64,000 nucleotides of DNA from CAG-411 sp050875145 (GCA_050875145.1 JBNMLH010000011.1:1-64000), one strand, 5' to 3'; counted from the first letter of the stretch, positions 24,612 through 33,022 are shown. Notes: generated by a model not told the origin, from the sequence alone. A program made the numbers and translations.

Positions 24612-25037
24612 ATGAAATTACAGTTTTACACACAATTATTTAACAGCGACATTATTAAACTGGTACTTATCTGTATCGTAGCAGACACTATTTTTGGAGT
24701 CTTGCGAGCGATTAAGGAAAGAAAATTCAATAGCAATTTTGGTATCAACGGCGCGATAAGGAAAGTAGGTATGATCCTATCAATCTTAATACTTGCATTT
24801 ACGGATAATCTAGTGAATCTGAACCTAATTGGTTTTGTTCCAAAAACGATAAGAGAATATTTTAATTTAAAGCAAGCTGGAATGTTAGAATTTTTCAGTT
24901 TGCTTTTTATTTGCTACGAAGTTGTAAGCATCCTAAAAAACATGACACTGTGCGGATTGCCAGTGAAAAAGATTTGGTTATCGGTATCTGATTTTATGAA
25001 AAAGTACACAAACGAATTAGTTGATTATGATGAATAG
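24612..25037 (+). CDS. Phage holin
   Basis: 141 residues with three likely membrane helices (about residues 15-32, 50-70 and 90-108). It fits the toxin-secretion/phage-lysis holin family (Holin_4): IVADTIFGVLRAIKERKFNS, then AIRKVGMILSILILAFTDNL and FFSLLFICYEVVSILKN. It permeabilises the membrane so that the amidase coded next can reach peptidoglycan. The ATG follows two bases after the xkdX stop, with GGAGG at 24600-24604 inside xkdX. Confidence 0.88.
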   Translation: MKLQFYTQLFNSDIIKLVLICIVADTIFGVLRAIKERKFNSNFGINGAIRKVGMILSILILAFTDNLVNLNLIGFVPKTIREYFNLKQAGMLEFFSLLFICYEVVSILKNMTLCGLPVKKIWLSVSDFMKKYTNELVDYDE

Positions 25038-25049
25038 GAGGAATGTAAC

Positions 25050-25586
25050 ATGAGAATTTTACTAACAGTAGGACACAGTAAGTTAAAAAACGGATCAATT
25101 ACAAGCGCGGATGGTACAAAATTCGGAGGTGGAAACGAGTATGAGTATTGTAAATCACTTTCTACCTATTTAAAAAAGGCACTCCAGGCAAACGGCCACG
25201 AGGTAGACAAGGTCGTGTGTCCGGAAAAAACATTTACATCATCAACACAGGAAAAACAGTACAAGCTTGCGATTGAACATGCCACGCACTACGATTTAGT
25301 AATCGAATTACATCTTAATGCTGCATCTGCAACAGCAAAAGGCTGTGAAGTTCTGTACAAAAGCGTAACCGGAAAGAAATATGCAAGCAAGGTTCAAAAA
25401 CAGTTGTCTAAAATGTTTAAAGATAGAGGTATAGTGAAAAGAGATAATTTATATATCTTAAACCAAACAAAGGCACCTGCGATTTTAATAGAAGTATTCT
25501 TTTGCACAAATAAAACAGAATGGAAAAAAGGTAATGCAAACAAAGAAAAAATCTCTAGATTGATTGCGGACGGAATCGGAAAATAA
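25050..25586 (+). CDS. N-acetylmuramoyl-L-alanine amidase endolysin
   Basis: 178 residues, essentially only an Amidase_3 catalytic domain. It cleaves the amide bond between N-acetylmuramic acid and L-alanine. Zinc ligands are His9 (TVGHSK), Glu30 (GNEYEY) and His88 (ELHLNA), with Glu148 (IEVFF) as catalytic residue. No separate cell-wall-binding domain is present. No signal peptide, so export depends on the holin upstream. It is the last recognisable prophage gene. Confidence 0.92.
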   Translation: MRILLTVGHSKLKNGSITSADGTKFGGGNEYEYCKSLSTYLKKALQANGHEVDKVVCPEKTFTSSTQEKQYKLAIEHATHYDLVIELHLNAASATAKGCEVLYKSVTGKKYASKVQKQLSKMFKDRGIVKRDNLYILNQTKAPAILIEVFFCTNKTEWKKGNANKEKISRLIADGIGK

Positions 25587-25851
25587 AAAATTCAGACAAG
25601 CCTGATTGATTTAGCTAAAAGTTGCACTGGTGCAACTAATCTAAATTAAATTAGTTTCTTCCTTATATTAATGGTAAATATTTATTAGAAACACGATATA
25701 CACAAAGAACAAGTAAGTTGTCTGAAAACAGTTAGTTACAAGTGAGTTACAGAAGTAAAAAAGTAATGCAAAAATGCTACAACATTAAGTAGATGCTATG
25801 TTAGCGCAAGGCGTTTGCTAATTAGATAAATACTTATATTATATCATATCC
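25587..25851. other. Non-coding right end of prophage
   Basis: No credible gene. It holds palindrome copy 3 and an inverted repeat TTAGC/GCTAA (25801-25821), and is otherwise AT-rich. The prophage right attachment site should lie here or within the next 50 bases, but the partner site is outside the window, so it cannot be placed. Confidence 0.5.
25621..25636. repeat. Palindrome GTTGCACTGGTGCAAC, copy 3 of 3
   Basis: The reverse complement of this copy is identical to copy 1. Flanking A and T extend the arms to AGTTGCAC/GTGCAACT. It is the only copy outside a gene, 34 bases after the amidase stop. Confidence 0.8.
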
Positions 25852-25887
25852 AAAGCCCCAGTATTTCACGGAACTGGGGCTTTTTTT
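25852..25887 (+). terminator. Intrinsic terminator before ptb
   Basis: AAAGCCCCAGT (25852-25862) pairs with ACTGGGGCTTT (25873-25883) around a 10-base loop, followed by T. It ends rightward transcription from the prophage late operon or from the original chromosomal neighbour, protecting the ptb promoter. Confidence 0.88.
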
Positions 25888-25897
25888 GTTACAATTC

Positions 25898-25926
25898 TTG
25901 ACCTTTTAAGGCGAAAGTGCTATCAT
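25898..25926 (+). promoter_or_regulatory. Promoter of ptb
   Basis: TTGACC (25898-25903) and TATCAT (25921-25926) with a 17-base spacer. The ~100-base leader contains long-range arms ATGTAGA (25943-25949) and TCTACAT (25985-25991), which may form a stem. Confidence 0.7.
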
Positions 25927-26030
25927 TAAAACGATAGATTTTATGTAGAGACAGTAAACTAGTCCTAATAGGCATTTCTGAATATCTACATGAAGATTGA
26001 TTGAAAAAAAGAATAAGAGGTGCAAAAGAA

Positions 26031-26942
26031 ATGAGTAGTTTTGACAATTTATTAGCAAAGGTTTCAAAGTGCAGTCGTAAAAAGGTAGCAGTTGCAGTAG
26101 CACAGGATTCTGAAGTATTACAGGCAGTTCGTGAAGCGAAGGAAAAGAATATTGCTGATGCGATTCTTGTTGGTGATGAAGCAAAGATGAAAGAGATTGC
26201 AGCATCGTTAAATATTGATTTATCTCAGTTTGAGATTATTAATGAGCCAGATGTAATTGAAGCTTCCTTAAAGGCTGTAAAGCTTGTACATGATGGAAAA
26301 GCAGATATGTATATGAAAGGCTTAATTGATACTAAAAATTTCTTGAAGAGTGTATTAAACAAGGAAGTTGGATTGAGAACGGGAAACGCTTTATCTCATG
26401 TATGTGTATTTGATATTAAGGGTGTTGATCGCTTGTTATTCTTGACAGATGTTGCTTTCATGACATATCCTTCTTTAGAGGAAAAGGTGCAGATTATTCA
26501 AAATACTGTTCCAGTAGCACAGGCTTGTGGCATTGAGTGCCCTAAAGTTGCACCTCTTGCAGCAGTTGAAGTCGTAAATCCTAAGATGCCAGTTACTGTC
26601 GAAGCGGCAGAATTAACAAAAATGTGCGAAGAAGGAAAGATTAAGGATTGTATCGTTGATGGACCTTTATCATTAGATCTTGCAATTGATCCAGAAGCAG
26701 CAAAGCATAAAGGTGCTCTTGACAGAAAAATCCAGGGTGATGCAGATATTCTTTTATTCCCTGATATTCATGCAGGAAATTTAGTATATAAGGCATTAGT
26801 TCATACAGCAGAAGTTAAAAATGGATGTATTTTAACAGGTACAAAGGCACCGGTTATTTTAACATCACGTTCAGATACTTTTGAAACAAAGGTAAATTCT
26901 ATTGCATTAGCGGCTGTTGTTGCAGAAACAATGAACAAATAG
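26031..26942 (+). CDS. ptb: Phosphate butyryltransferase
   Basis: 303 residues, the normal size. It converts butyryl-CoA and phosphate to butyryl-phosphate and CoA in the cytoplasm. Family features include the start SSFDNLLAKVSK, AVAVAQDSEVL, DMYMKGLIDTKNFLKSVLNKE and a C-terminal GNLVYKALVHTAEVKNGCILTGTKAPVILTSRSD region. I start at 26031, where AGAGGTG is well placed; the open frame upstream adds ten unlikely residues. It pairs with buk downstream, though a 320-base gap with its own RNA structure separates them. Confidence 0.93.
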   Translation: MSSFDNLLAKVSKCSRKKVAVAVAQDSEVLQAVREAKEKNIADAILVGDEAKMKEIAASLNIDLSQFEIINEPDVIEASLKAVKLVHDGKADMYMKGLIDTKNFLKSVLNKEVGLRTGNALSHVCVFDIKGVDRLLFLTDVAFMTYPSLEEKVQIIQNTVPVAQACGIECPKVAPLAAVEVVNPKMPVTVEAAELTKMCEEGKIKDCIVDGPLSLDLAIDPEAAKHKGALDRKIQGDADILLFPDIHAGNLVYKALVHTAEVKNGCILTGTKAPVILTSRSDTFETKVNSIALAAVVAETMNK

Positions 26943-26971
26943 TAAATAGAATAGCTTTCAAAAAATAGTAA

Positions 26972-27027
26972 ACTGTTCCCGTTTAAGTAGCTGTTATGTT
27001 GCATGAGCAGGAACAGTAGTTTATATA
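26972..27027 (+). promoter_or_regulatory. Stem-loop and possible second promoter after ptb
   Basis: ACTGTTCC (26972-26979) can pair with GGAACAGT (27010-27017) over a 30-base loop. Overlapping it, TTGCAT (26999-27004) and TATATA (27022-27027) are spaced by 17 bases. It could act as attenuation after ptb, as a separate promoter for buk, or both. Confidence 0.35.
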
Positions 27028-27069
27028 TTTTATATTTGAAAAGAAGGAATTTCAATCCAAAGTTGAATT

Positions 27070-27205
27070 AAGAGGCTCATATCATGGGTATTTTATAAAA
27101 GTTCAAGAAAACCCACTGCTTTTAGGCGAGGGGGCTCTTGGACGAGGTACGGGGATTAAACCCTGCACCTCGTAAGGTACGCAGTGTCGCTTTTATATGA
27201 GGAAG
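27070..27205 (+). ncRNA. GC-rich structured RNA candidate in the buk leader
   Basis: This block is far more GC-rich than the flanks and folds well by eye. An outer helix pairs CTCATAT (27076-27082) with ATATGAG (27195-27201). Inside it, CACTGC (27114-27119) can pair with GCAGTG (27181-27186). A 30-base hairpin at 27143-27172 has CGAGGT/ACCTCG, one mismatch, then CGGGG/CCCTG around ATTAAA. It lies between a possible promoter and the buk ribosome site. I do not recognise it as a known riboswitch, T-box or tRNA. Confidence 0.5.
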
Positions 27206-27262
27206 TAGCGAAGCGGATTGCGAACATCGTTAATAACTAGATATAAGGAGGACATAGAAACT

Positions 27263-28330
27263 ATGGCATATATTAGCTTAATTTTGAACCCAGGTTCTAC
27301 ATCAACAAAGATTGGTGTTATGGAAGACGAAAAATTGTTATTTGAAGAGACACTTCGTCATTCTACAGAGGAAATTGCAAAGTATGATTCTATCTATGCA
27401 CAGAAGGATTTTCGTAAGGATGTTATTCTTTCTGTATTAAAAGACAAGGATTTTGATTTGAAGAAGTTGGATGTTGTTGTTGGTCGTGGTGGTATGTTAA
27501 AGCCAATACCAGGTGGTACATATGCAGTATCAGATGCTTTGTTAGAGGATTTAAAGATTGGTAAACAAGGACAGCATGCATCTAACCTTGGTGGTATTCT
27601 TGCGCGTGAAATCGGTGATGAATTAGAAGTACCTTCATTTATTGTTGACCCTGTAGTAGTAGATGAGTTGGCTCCTGTAGCAAGATTATCTGGTGTTCCA
27701 GAATTACCTAGAACAAGTGTATTTCATGCACTAAATCAGAAAGCAGTAGCAAAAAGATATGCAAAAGAAAATGGAAAGAAATATGAGGATTTAAACTTAA
27801 TCGTTGTTCATATGGGTGGTGGTGTTTCCGTTGGAGCACATGATCATGGTAAGGTTGTAGACGTAAACAATGCATTAGACGGTGATGGAGCATTTTCTCC
27901 AGAAAGAGCAGGCGGAGCACCTTCAGGAGCTTTGATTAAGCTTTGCTTCAGTGGAAAATACACAGAGCAGGAAGTATATAAGATGTTTGTAGGAAATGGT
28001 GGATTAAATGGATATCTTCATACCAATGATATGCGTGATGTTTTAAAAGCAATGGCAGAAGGCGATGCAGAGAACAAGATGGTATTTGATGCCTTTATTT
28101 ATCAGGTATCAAAGGATATCGGAGAGATGGCTACTGTATTAAAAGGAAAAGTAGACCAGATTGTTGTTACAGGTGGTATTGCATATTCAGATGTTGTTGT
28201 AAACGCGTTAAAGGAGCGTACAGCGTGGATTTCTGACTTTACTGTATATGGCGGTGAAGATGAGTTGTTAGCTTTGGCACAGGGTGCTATTCGTGTACTT
28301 AGCGGCGAAGAAAAAGCTATGGAATACTAA
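27263..28330 (+). CDS. buk: Butyrate kinase
   Basis: 355 residues, typical for the family. It transfers phosphate from butyryl-phosphate to ADP, giving butyrate and ATP. ASKHA-fold signatures are LILNPGSTSTKIGV near the N-terminus, VVGRGGMLKPIPGGTY, then LIVVHMGGGVSVGAHDHGKVVDVNN in the middle and IVVTGGIAYSD near the C-terminus. The ATG at 27263 has AAGGAGG upstream; a longer frame exists but lacks a ribosome site. Expression may depend on the structured leader before it. Confidence 0.95.
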   Translation: MAYISLILNPGSTSTKIGVMEDEKLLFEETLRHSTEEIAKYDSIYAQKDFRKDVILSVLKDKDFDLKKLDVVVGRGGMLKPIPGGTYAVSDALLEDLKIGKQGQHASNLGGILAREIGDELEVPSFIVDPVVVDELAPVARLSGVPELPRTSVFHALNQKAVAKRYAKENGKKYEDLNLIVVHMGGGVSVGAHDHGKVVDVNNALDGDGAFSPERAGGAPSGALIKLCFSGKYTEQEVYKMFVGNGGLNGYLHTNDMRDVLKAMAEGDAENKMVFDAFIYQVSKDIGEMATVLKGKVDQIVVTGGIAYSDVVVNALKERTAWISDFTVYGGEDELLALAQGAIRVLSGEEKAMEY

Positions 28331-28360
28331 AAGTAGAAATAATTAAATATTTTTATTATG

Positions 28361-28411
28361 AAAATGTTTCTTTCTAGGTAAGTAGATTATTACTTAGGGA
28401 GGAACATTTTT
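28361..28411 (+). terminator. Terminator of ptb-buk
   Basis: Long imperfect hairpin: AAAATGTTTCTTTCTAGGTAAGTA pairs with TACTTAGGGAGGAACATTTTT, with G-T wobbles and mismatches around a short loop. It ends in five T. Confidence 0.75.
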
Positions 28412-28769
28412 GTTTATAGGAATGCGTTTTATCAGTGAAAAACGTTTCATGCAGATATTCTATTCGTTAATCTTTATAAGTTAATAACGGTATGTTTTTA
28501 ATTGAAAGGCATCAAAATACCTCAAATAGCACGTAATAGACAATTCATATACTGATGTGAATTGGGGGAGTACAGTGTGTAGTTTAGAAAGTACAGTCGG
28601 AGATAAAACAGAAGTTATATCCAAGTATTTGTTAGAAAGAAGGAATAAGATAAGAGATATTCAAAAGGTATAAGAATGTTGAGTCTAAATCGGGATACAA
28701 GAGTTTTTTACTAAATAGAAAGATAATAGAAGACTAGAGTTTCAAACATTTTCATTAAGTAATAGAAAA
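28412..28769. other. Gene-free gap between convergent operons
   Basis: AT-rich. The only frame with a ribosome-like site is a 32-codon GTG frame at 28575-28673 (GGGGGAG upstream), which resembles nothing I know. No promoter, repeat or RNA structure stands out. Confidence 0.5.
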
Positions 28770-28797
28770 GAGGGATTCAACATAACTTGAATCCCTC
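28770..28797 (-). terminator. Terminator of the thlA-etfA operon
   Basis: GAGGGATTCAA/TTGAATCCCTC (11-bp stem, 6-base loop). Read leftward it is followed by TTTT, 20 bases after the etfA stop, so it ends the leftward operon. Confidence 0.8.
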
Positions 28798-28816
28798 AAA
28801 AACTGTTAAAACAGAA

Positions 28817-29860
28817 TTATTTATTTGCAAGTGCAGCCTTTAATTGTTCTGTCAACATAGGTACAATCTTGTTTAAGTCACCAACAAGACCGTAATCAGC
28901 TACATCGAAGATTGGGGCATTCTCATCTTTGTTAATAGCAATAATAAGATCAGAATCTTCCATACCTGCTGTATGCTGAATAGCACCAGAGATACCGATT
29001 GCGAAGTATACCTGAGGACGTACAGTCTTACCTGTTTGTCCAACCTGAAGCTCTTTCTCTTTCCAACCGTCATCAACAACGGCACGAGAACAACTTACAG
29101 TACCACCAAGAACTTCAGCAAGATCGTCTAATAATTTGAAGTTTTCTGCGCTACCAACACCACGACCGCCAGATACTAAAATCTTAGCTTCAGAAATATC
29201 AACAACATCTTTTACTTCTTTTACAATGTTTAAGATTTCAACGTATTTGTTATCTGGAGTAAATCCAGGGTTGAATTCGATTACTTCAGCCTTAGCACCC
29301 TTGATTGGATCAATCTTCTGCATAACACCAGCACGAACAGTAGCCATCTGAGGACGGTTGTCTGGGCAAGCGATAGTAGCGATTGTGTTACCACCAAATG
29401 CAGGACGAGTCATTAATAACTGGTTTTCCTTCTGAGGTTGGTTACCAATCTTGTTAATTGGGAAGTTACCAATCTCAAGAACTGTACAGTCAGCAGTAAG
29501 ACCTGTCTTAACACGAGCAGATACTCTAGGTCCTAAATCTCTACCGATAGCAGTAGCACCAACTAAAACGATTTCTGGCTTGTATTCATTGATTACAGAA
29601 GCCAAAGCATGTGTGTAAGGTTCTGTTCTGTAATCCTTTAATTCTGGATCGTCAACAACGATAACCTTATCAGCACCATATTCAGCTAATTGATCAGCTA
29701 ATCCCTTTACATTATAACCAACTAATACAGCTGTTACATCAGTATTTAAATCACTTGCTAAGTCTTTTGCTTTTCCAAGTAACTCGAATGCGATTGAGCT
29801 AATCTCATTGTCTACCTGCTGAGCAAAGACAAATACACCTTTATATTCTTCTAAATTCAT
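28817..29860 (-). CDS. etfA: Electron transfer flavoprotein alpha subunit
   Basis: 347 residues from the ATG at 29860 (MNLEEYKGVFVFAQQ, a standard EtfA start). An ATG four codons upstream is also open, but its AAAGGAAG lies too close. The C-terminal FAD domain is clear: LVSGGRGVGSAENF, VGQTGKTVRPQVYFAIGISGAIQHTAGM and VADYGLVGDL. With EtfB it carries electrons to and from Bcd. In anaerobes the Bcd-Etf complex bifurcates electrons from NADH to crotonyl-CoA and ferredoxin. It is the last gene of the butyrate operon. Confidence 0.93.
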   Translation of the reverse strand: MNLEEYKGVFVFAQQVDNEISSIAFELLGKAKDLASDLNTDVTAVLVGYNVKGLADQLAEYGADKVIVVDDPELKDYRTEPYTHALASVINEYKPEIVLVGATAIGRDLGPRVSARVKTGLTADCTVLEIGNFPINKIGNQPQKENQLLMTRPAFGGNTIATIACPDNRPQMATVRAGVMQKIDPIKGAKAEVIEFNPGFTPDNKYVEILNIVKEVKDVVDISEAKILVSGGRGVGSAENFKLLDDLAEVLGGTVSCSRAVVDDGWKEKELQVGQTGKTVRPQVYFAIGISGAIQHTAGMEDSDLIIAINKDENAPIFDVADYGLVGDLNKIVPMLTEQLKAALANK

Positions 29861-29885
29861 TCTTGTCACCATCTTCCTTTAATAA

Positions 29886-30674
29886 TTAGATTACATGTTT
29901 TTCTTCTAACTTACCGATTAAGTATTTAACTGCTTCATCTGGATCAAGAGTAACTTTTTCACCAGCACCCTTTCTTACCTTATCAGATGCTTTAGCAATC
30001 TTTGTAGGAGAACCTTTTAATCCAAGGTTAGAATCATCTACATCCTTAAGATCAGCTCTTCCCCATACAGTAATTTCTTTATCGTAAGCATCGAAAATTC
30101 CACCTGGAGTCATGTAACGAGGCTCGTTCAATTCAGAAAGTGCAGTAATTAAGCAAGGCATTTTAGCCTTAATTTCATGATATCTGTCTTCATACTGACG
30201 CTGAACAATAACAGAATCTCCATCAACTTTAATGTCCTGTGCATAAGAAATAACAGGGATATCAAGATGCTCAGAAATCTGAGGACCAACCTGAGCTGTA
30301 TCACCATCAATAGCCTGACGACCTGTGATGATTAAATCATAATCAATGTTTCTAAGAGCACCTGCGATAGTAGTAGAAGTAGCCCATGTATCTGCACCAC
30401 CTAAAACTCTATCTGTTACAAGAATACCATTATCAGCACCCATAGCCATAGCTTCACGAAGAACTTCCTCAGCCTTAGGAAGTCCCATTGTCAATACAGT
30501 AACCTCAGCACCATACTGATCTTTTAATCTAAGTGCAGCTTCCAAACCAGCCTTATCATCTGGGTTCATGATAGTAAGCATTGCACCTCTGTCCAAAGTA
30601 CCATCTGGGTTAAATTTAACGCCGCCTTTTGTATCTGGAACCTGTTTAATACATACAACGATTTTCACAGTCAT
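29886..30674 (-). CDS. etfB: Electron transfer flavoprotein beta subunit
   Basis: 262 residues. It starts MTVKIVVCIKQVPDTKG and includes the beta-subunit signature PCLITALSELNEPRYMTP with LLL-type helices earlier (LREAMAMGADNGILVTD). ITGRQAIDGDTAQVGPQ lines the flavin site; in bifurcating Etf pairs beta carries the FAD that splits electrons. It lies 25 bases before etfA and 62 bases after bcd in the leftward operon. Confidence 0.93.
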   Translation of the reverse strand: MTVKIVVCIKQVPDTKGGVKFNPDGTLDRGAMLTIMNPDDKAGLEAALRLKDQYGAEVTVLTMGLPKAEEVLREAMAMGADNGILVTDRVLGGADTWATSTTIAGALRNIDYDLIITGRQAIDGDTAQVGPQISEHLDIPVISYAQDIKVDGDSVIVQRQYEDRYHEIKAKMPCLITALSELNEPRYMTPGGIFDAYDKEITVWGRADLKDVDDSNLGLKGSPTKIAKASDKVRKGAGEKVTLDPDEAVKYLIGKLEEKHVI

Positions 30675-30736
30675 TCACTCCTTATTTTTTTATTCGGGAT
30701 TTCATCCCAGTTGTGTTTATCTACCAGTTGTAGAAA

Positions 30737-31906
30737 TTATTTTAAAAGGTTTGCAGAGATTACCATACGCTGAACTTCACTTGTTCCTTCGTAGATTTCA
30801 GTAATCTTAGCATCACGCATCATACGCTCAACGTCGTATTCTCTAATGTATCCGTATCCACCGAATAACTGAACAGCCTTTGTTGTAACTTCCATAGCAA
30901 CTTCAGCAGCCATTAATTTAGCCATAGCAGCTTCTACAGAATAAGAAGTCTTATGATCCTTCATGTACTGTTCTTTCTTCATAGCAGCTTGATATACTAA
31001 TAATTTAGCAGCTTCCACCTTTGTTGCCATATCAGCAAGCTGGAACTGAGTATTCTGTTGCTGAGCAATAGAACGACCAAACTGTTTTCTTTCTTTTGTG
31101 TATTCGATTGTACGCTCAAGAGCACCCTCAGCAAGACCAAGAGCCTGAGCAGCGATACCAATACGACCACCATCAAGAGTATGCATAGCGATTGGGAATC
31201 CCTTACCACGCTGTCCAAGAAGGTTAGCTGCTGGAATTCTACAATCCTGGAAAATTAATTCATAAGTAGCTGAACCGCGGATACCCATTTTCTTTTCTTT
31301 TGTACCAAAAGTAAATCCTGGAGTTCCCTTTTCAACGATGAATGCAGAGAATTTCTTCTGCTTCTTTCCACGTTTGTTTTCAACGATATCTGTATAAGCA
31401 ATGATGATATAAATATCAGCTTCTTTACCATTTGTAATAAAGCACTTAGAACCATTTAATACCCATTCATCACCATCTAATACAGCCTTAGTCTGAACAC
31501 CCTGCGCATCAGTACCAGCACCTGGCTCAGTTAGACCGAAAGCACCAAGCTTTTCGCCTTTAGCCAATGGAACTAAGAACTTTTCCTTTTGTTCTGGAGT
31601 ACCAAAAGTCTGAATTGGATCTGCACACAATGATGTATGAGCAGAAACAATAACACCTGTAGTACCGCAAACTTTAGAAAGTTCTTCTACACACATAGTG
31701 TATGTTAAAGGATCACAACCTTGTCCGCCATACTCTTTTTCAACTGGAATACCCATAAAACCGTATTTCTGCATCTTTTTAACGATTTCAGTAGGGAAAT
31801 GTTCTGTTTCGTCAGTTTCCTGAGCGAAAGGTTTTACTTCTGTCTCGGCAAATTCTTTGAAAAGATTTCTTGCCATTTCATGTTTTTTACTTAAAGAAAA
31901 ATCCAT
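30737..31906 (-). CDS. bcd: Butyryl-CoA dehydrogenase
   Basis: 389 residues. This acyl-CoA dehydrogenase reduces crotonyl-CoA to butyryl-CoA together with EtfAB. Signatures in order are FGLTEPGAGTDAQGVQT, the FITNGKEAD stretch, QRGKGFPIAMHTLDGGRIGIAAQALG, KLLVYQAAM and the terminal MMRDAKITEIYEGTSEVQRMVIS. The Glu of YEGTSE is the expected catalytic base. GGAGG precedes the start (AATTGAGATG on the minus strand). Confidence 0.96.
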   Translation of the reverse strand: MDFSLSKKHEMARNLFKEFAETEVKPFAQETDETEHFPTEIVKKMQKYGFMGIPVEKEYGGQGCDPLTYTMCVEELSKVCGTTGVIVSAHTSLCADPIQTFGTPEQKEKFLVPLAKGEKLGAFGLTEPGAGTDAQGVQTKAVLDGDEWVLNGSKCFITNGKEADIYIIIAYTDIVENKRGKKQKKFSAFIVEKGTPGFTFGTKEKKMGIRGSATYELIFQDCRIPAANLLGQRGKGFPIAMHTLDGGRIGIAAQALGLAEGALERTIEYTKERKQFGRSIAQQQNTQFQLADMATKVEAAKLLVYQAAMKKEQYMKDHKTSYSVEAAMAKLMAAEVAMEVTTKAVQLFGGYGYIREYDVERMMRDAKITEIYEGTSEVQRMVISANLLK

Positions 31907-32002
31907 CTCAATTCCTCCATCTTTATTTGAACTTAAGAGTTCATTATTTTCTATAGTAATGAAAGGTGCGTATGCATCCTGACATTCGAATTATAAAATG
32001 TC

Positions 32003-32067
32003 GATACCCAACAAAAAACAAGCAATATTGGGTATCAGACATAGTGGAAGAGTAGTAAGCTACTCTT
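32003..32067 (-). other. Tandem hairpins between hbd and bcd
   Basis: Read leftward after the hbd stop: AAGAGTAG/CTACTCTT with a 4-base loop (32048-32067), then GATACCCAA/TTGGGTATC with a longer loop (32003-32036). Neither has a clean T tract, so they look more like RNA processing or stabilising elements than full terminators. Confidence 0.55.
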
Positions 32068-32071
32068 TATA

Positions 32072-32911
32072 TTACTTGCTGTAATCGTAGAAACCGATAC
32101 CAGTCTTTCTACCTAACTTACCAGCACGAACCATCTTTCTTAACAATGGATGTGGGCGATATTTAGGATCACCAGTTTCAGCCTGAAGAACTTCCATAAT
32201 AGCTAAGCAGATATCAAGACCTACTAAGTCTCCTAAAGCTAAAGGTCCCATTGGATGATTAGCTCCTAACTGCATAGCTGTATCAATACCTTCTACAGAA
32301 GCAACACCGTCAGCATAAATACCAACAGCTTCGTTAATCATTGGAATTAAAATTCTGTTTACAACGAAACCAGCAGCTTCTTTTACTTCAACAGGAGTCT
32401 TTCCAATCTCTTTAGAGATTTCAATAACCTTATTTGTAACTTCGTCAGTTGTATTCTCACCACGAATAACCTCTACCAACTTCATTACTGGAGCTGGGTT
32501 GAAGAAATGCATACCAATAACTGGTCTGTCAAGTCCTGCACCAATTTCAGTAATAGAAAGAGAAGATGTATTTGTAGCAAAGATACAATCTTTCTTGCAG
32601 ATATCCTGTAATTCTTTGAATGTCTGTTTCTTGATGTCCATTACTTCAAGAGCGGCTTCAACTACTAAATCGCAATCTGTACAGATTTCTTTTGTACCTG
32701 TTGTGATTTTTGCAAGAATAGCGTCAGCATCAGCCTGAGACATTTTGCCTTTTGCAATTCTCTTTTCGAATCCCTTTGCAATTTTGTTTTTTCCGTTTGC
32801 AGCGAATTCATCATTAATGTCACATAAACATACTTCATATCCTTCTGTCTGAGCGAAAGCCTGTGCAATACCAGAACCCATTGTTCCAGCGCCAATAATA
32901 CCAACCTTCAT
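32072..32911 (-). CDS. hbd: 3-hydroxybutyryl-CoA dehydrogenase
   Basis: 279 residues, the normal length. It reduces acetoacetyl-CoA to 3-hydroxybutyryl-CoA with NAD(P)H. The N-terminal Rossmann fold shows KVGIIGAGTMGSGIAQAFA. The catalytic His lies in VIGMHFFNPAPVMKLVEVI, followed by the C-terminal dimer domain (ANHPMGPLALGDLVGLD) and GRKTGIGFYDY at the end. AAGGAGG precedes the ATG. An internal promoter candidate lies just upstream, so it may be transcribed separately from thlA-crt. Confidence 0.96.
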   Translation of the reverse strand: MKVGIIGAGTMGSGIAQAFAQTEGYEVCLCDINDEFAANGKNKIAKGFEKRIAKGKMSQADADAILAKITTGTKEICTDCDLVVEAALEVMDIKKQTFKELQDICKKDCIFATNTSSLSITEIGAGLDRPVIGMHFFNPAPVMKLVEVIRGENTTDEVTNKVIEISKEIGKTPVEVKEAAGFVVNRILIPMINEAVGIYADGVASVEGIDTAMQLGANHPMGPLALGDLVGLDICLAIMEVLQAETGDPKYRPHPLLRKMVRAGKLGRKTGIGFYDYSK

Positions 32912-32941
32912 GTTAAATCCTCCTTAAAATTCTTTATGTTC

Positions 32942-32977
32942 ACAGGTATCATACCTGTAAAAATAGCATATTGTCAA
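32942..32977 (-). promoter_or_regulatory. Internal promoter before hbd with palindrome over the -10 box
   Basis: On the minus strand, TTGACA (32972-32977) and TATGAT (32948-32953) are 18 bases apart. A perfect 17-base palindrome, ACAGGTATGATACCTGT (32942-32958), is centred on the -10 box, as expected for a repressor operator. A second inverted repeat, TTGTCAATA/TATTGACAA (32971-32979 and 32991-32999), overlaps the -35 box. Confidence 0.65.
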
Positions 32978-33022
32978 TATAAAAGAAAATTATTGACAAA
33001 AAAATCATAATTTTGTCATATT

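Noticed and set aside
25587..25900. Prophage right attachment site
   Set aside because: No tRNA or duplicated core is visible, and the left end is outside the window, so no coordinates can be defended.
27070..27205. tRNA or T-box in the buk leader
   Set aside because: No tRNA-type T-loop or acceptor stem, and no T-box antiterminator motif.
28575..28673. 32-codon GTG frame with GGGGGAG upstream
   Set aside because: Too short and without recognisable sequence; kept only as a remark on the gap.
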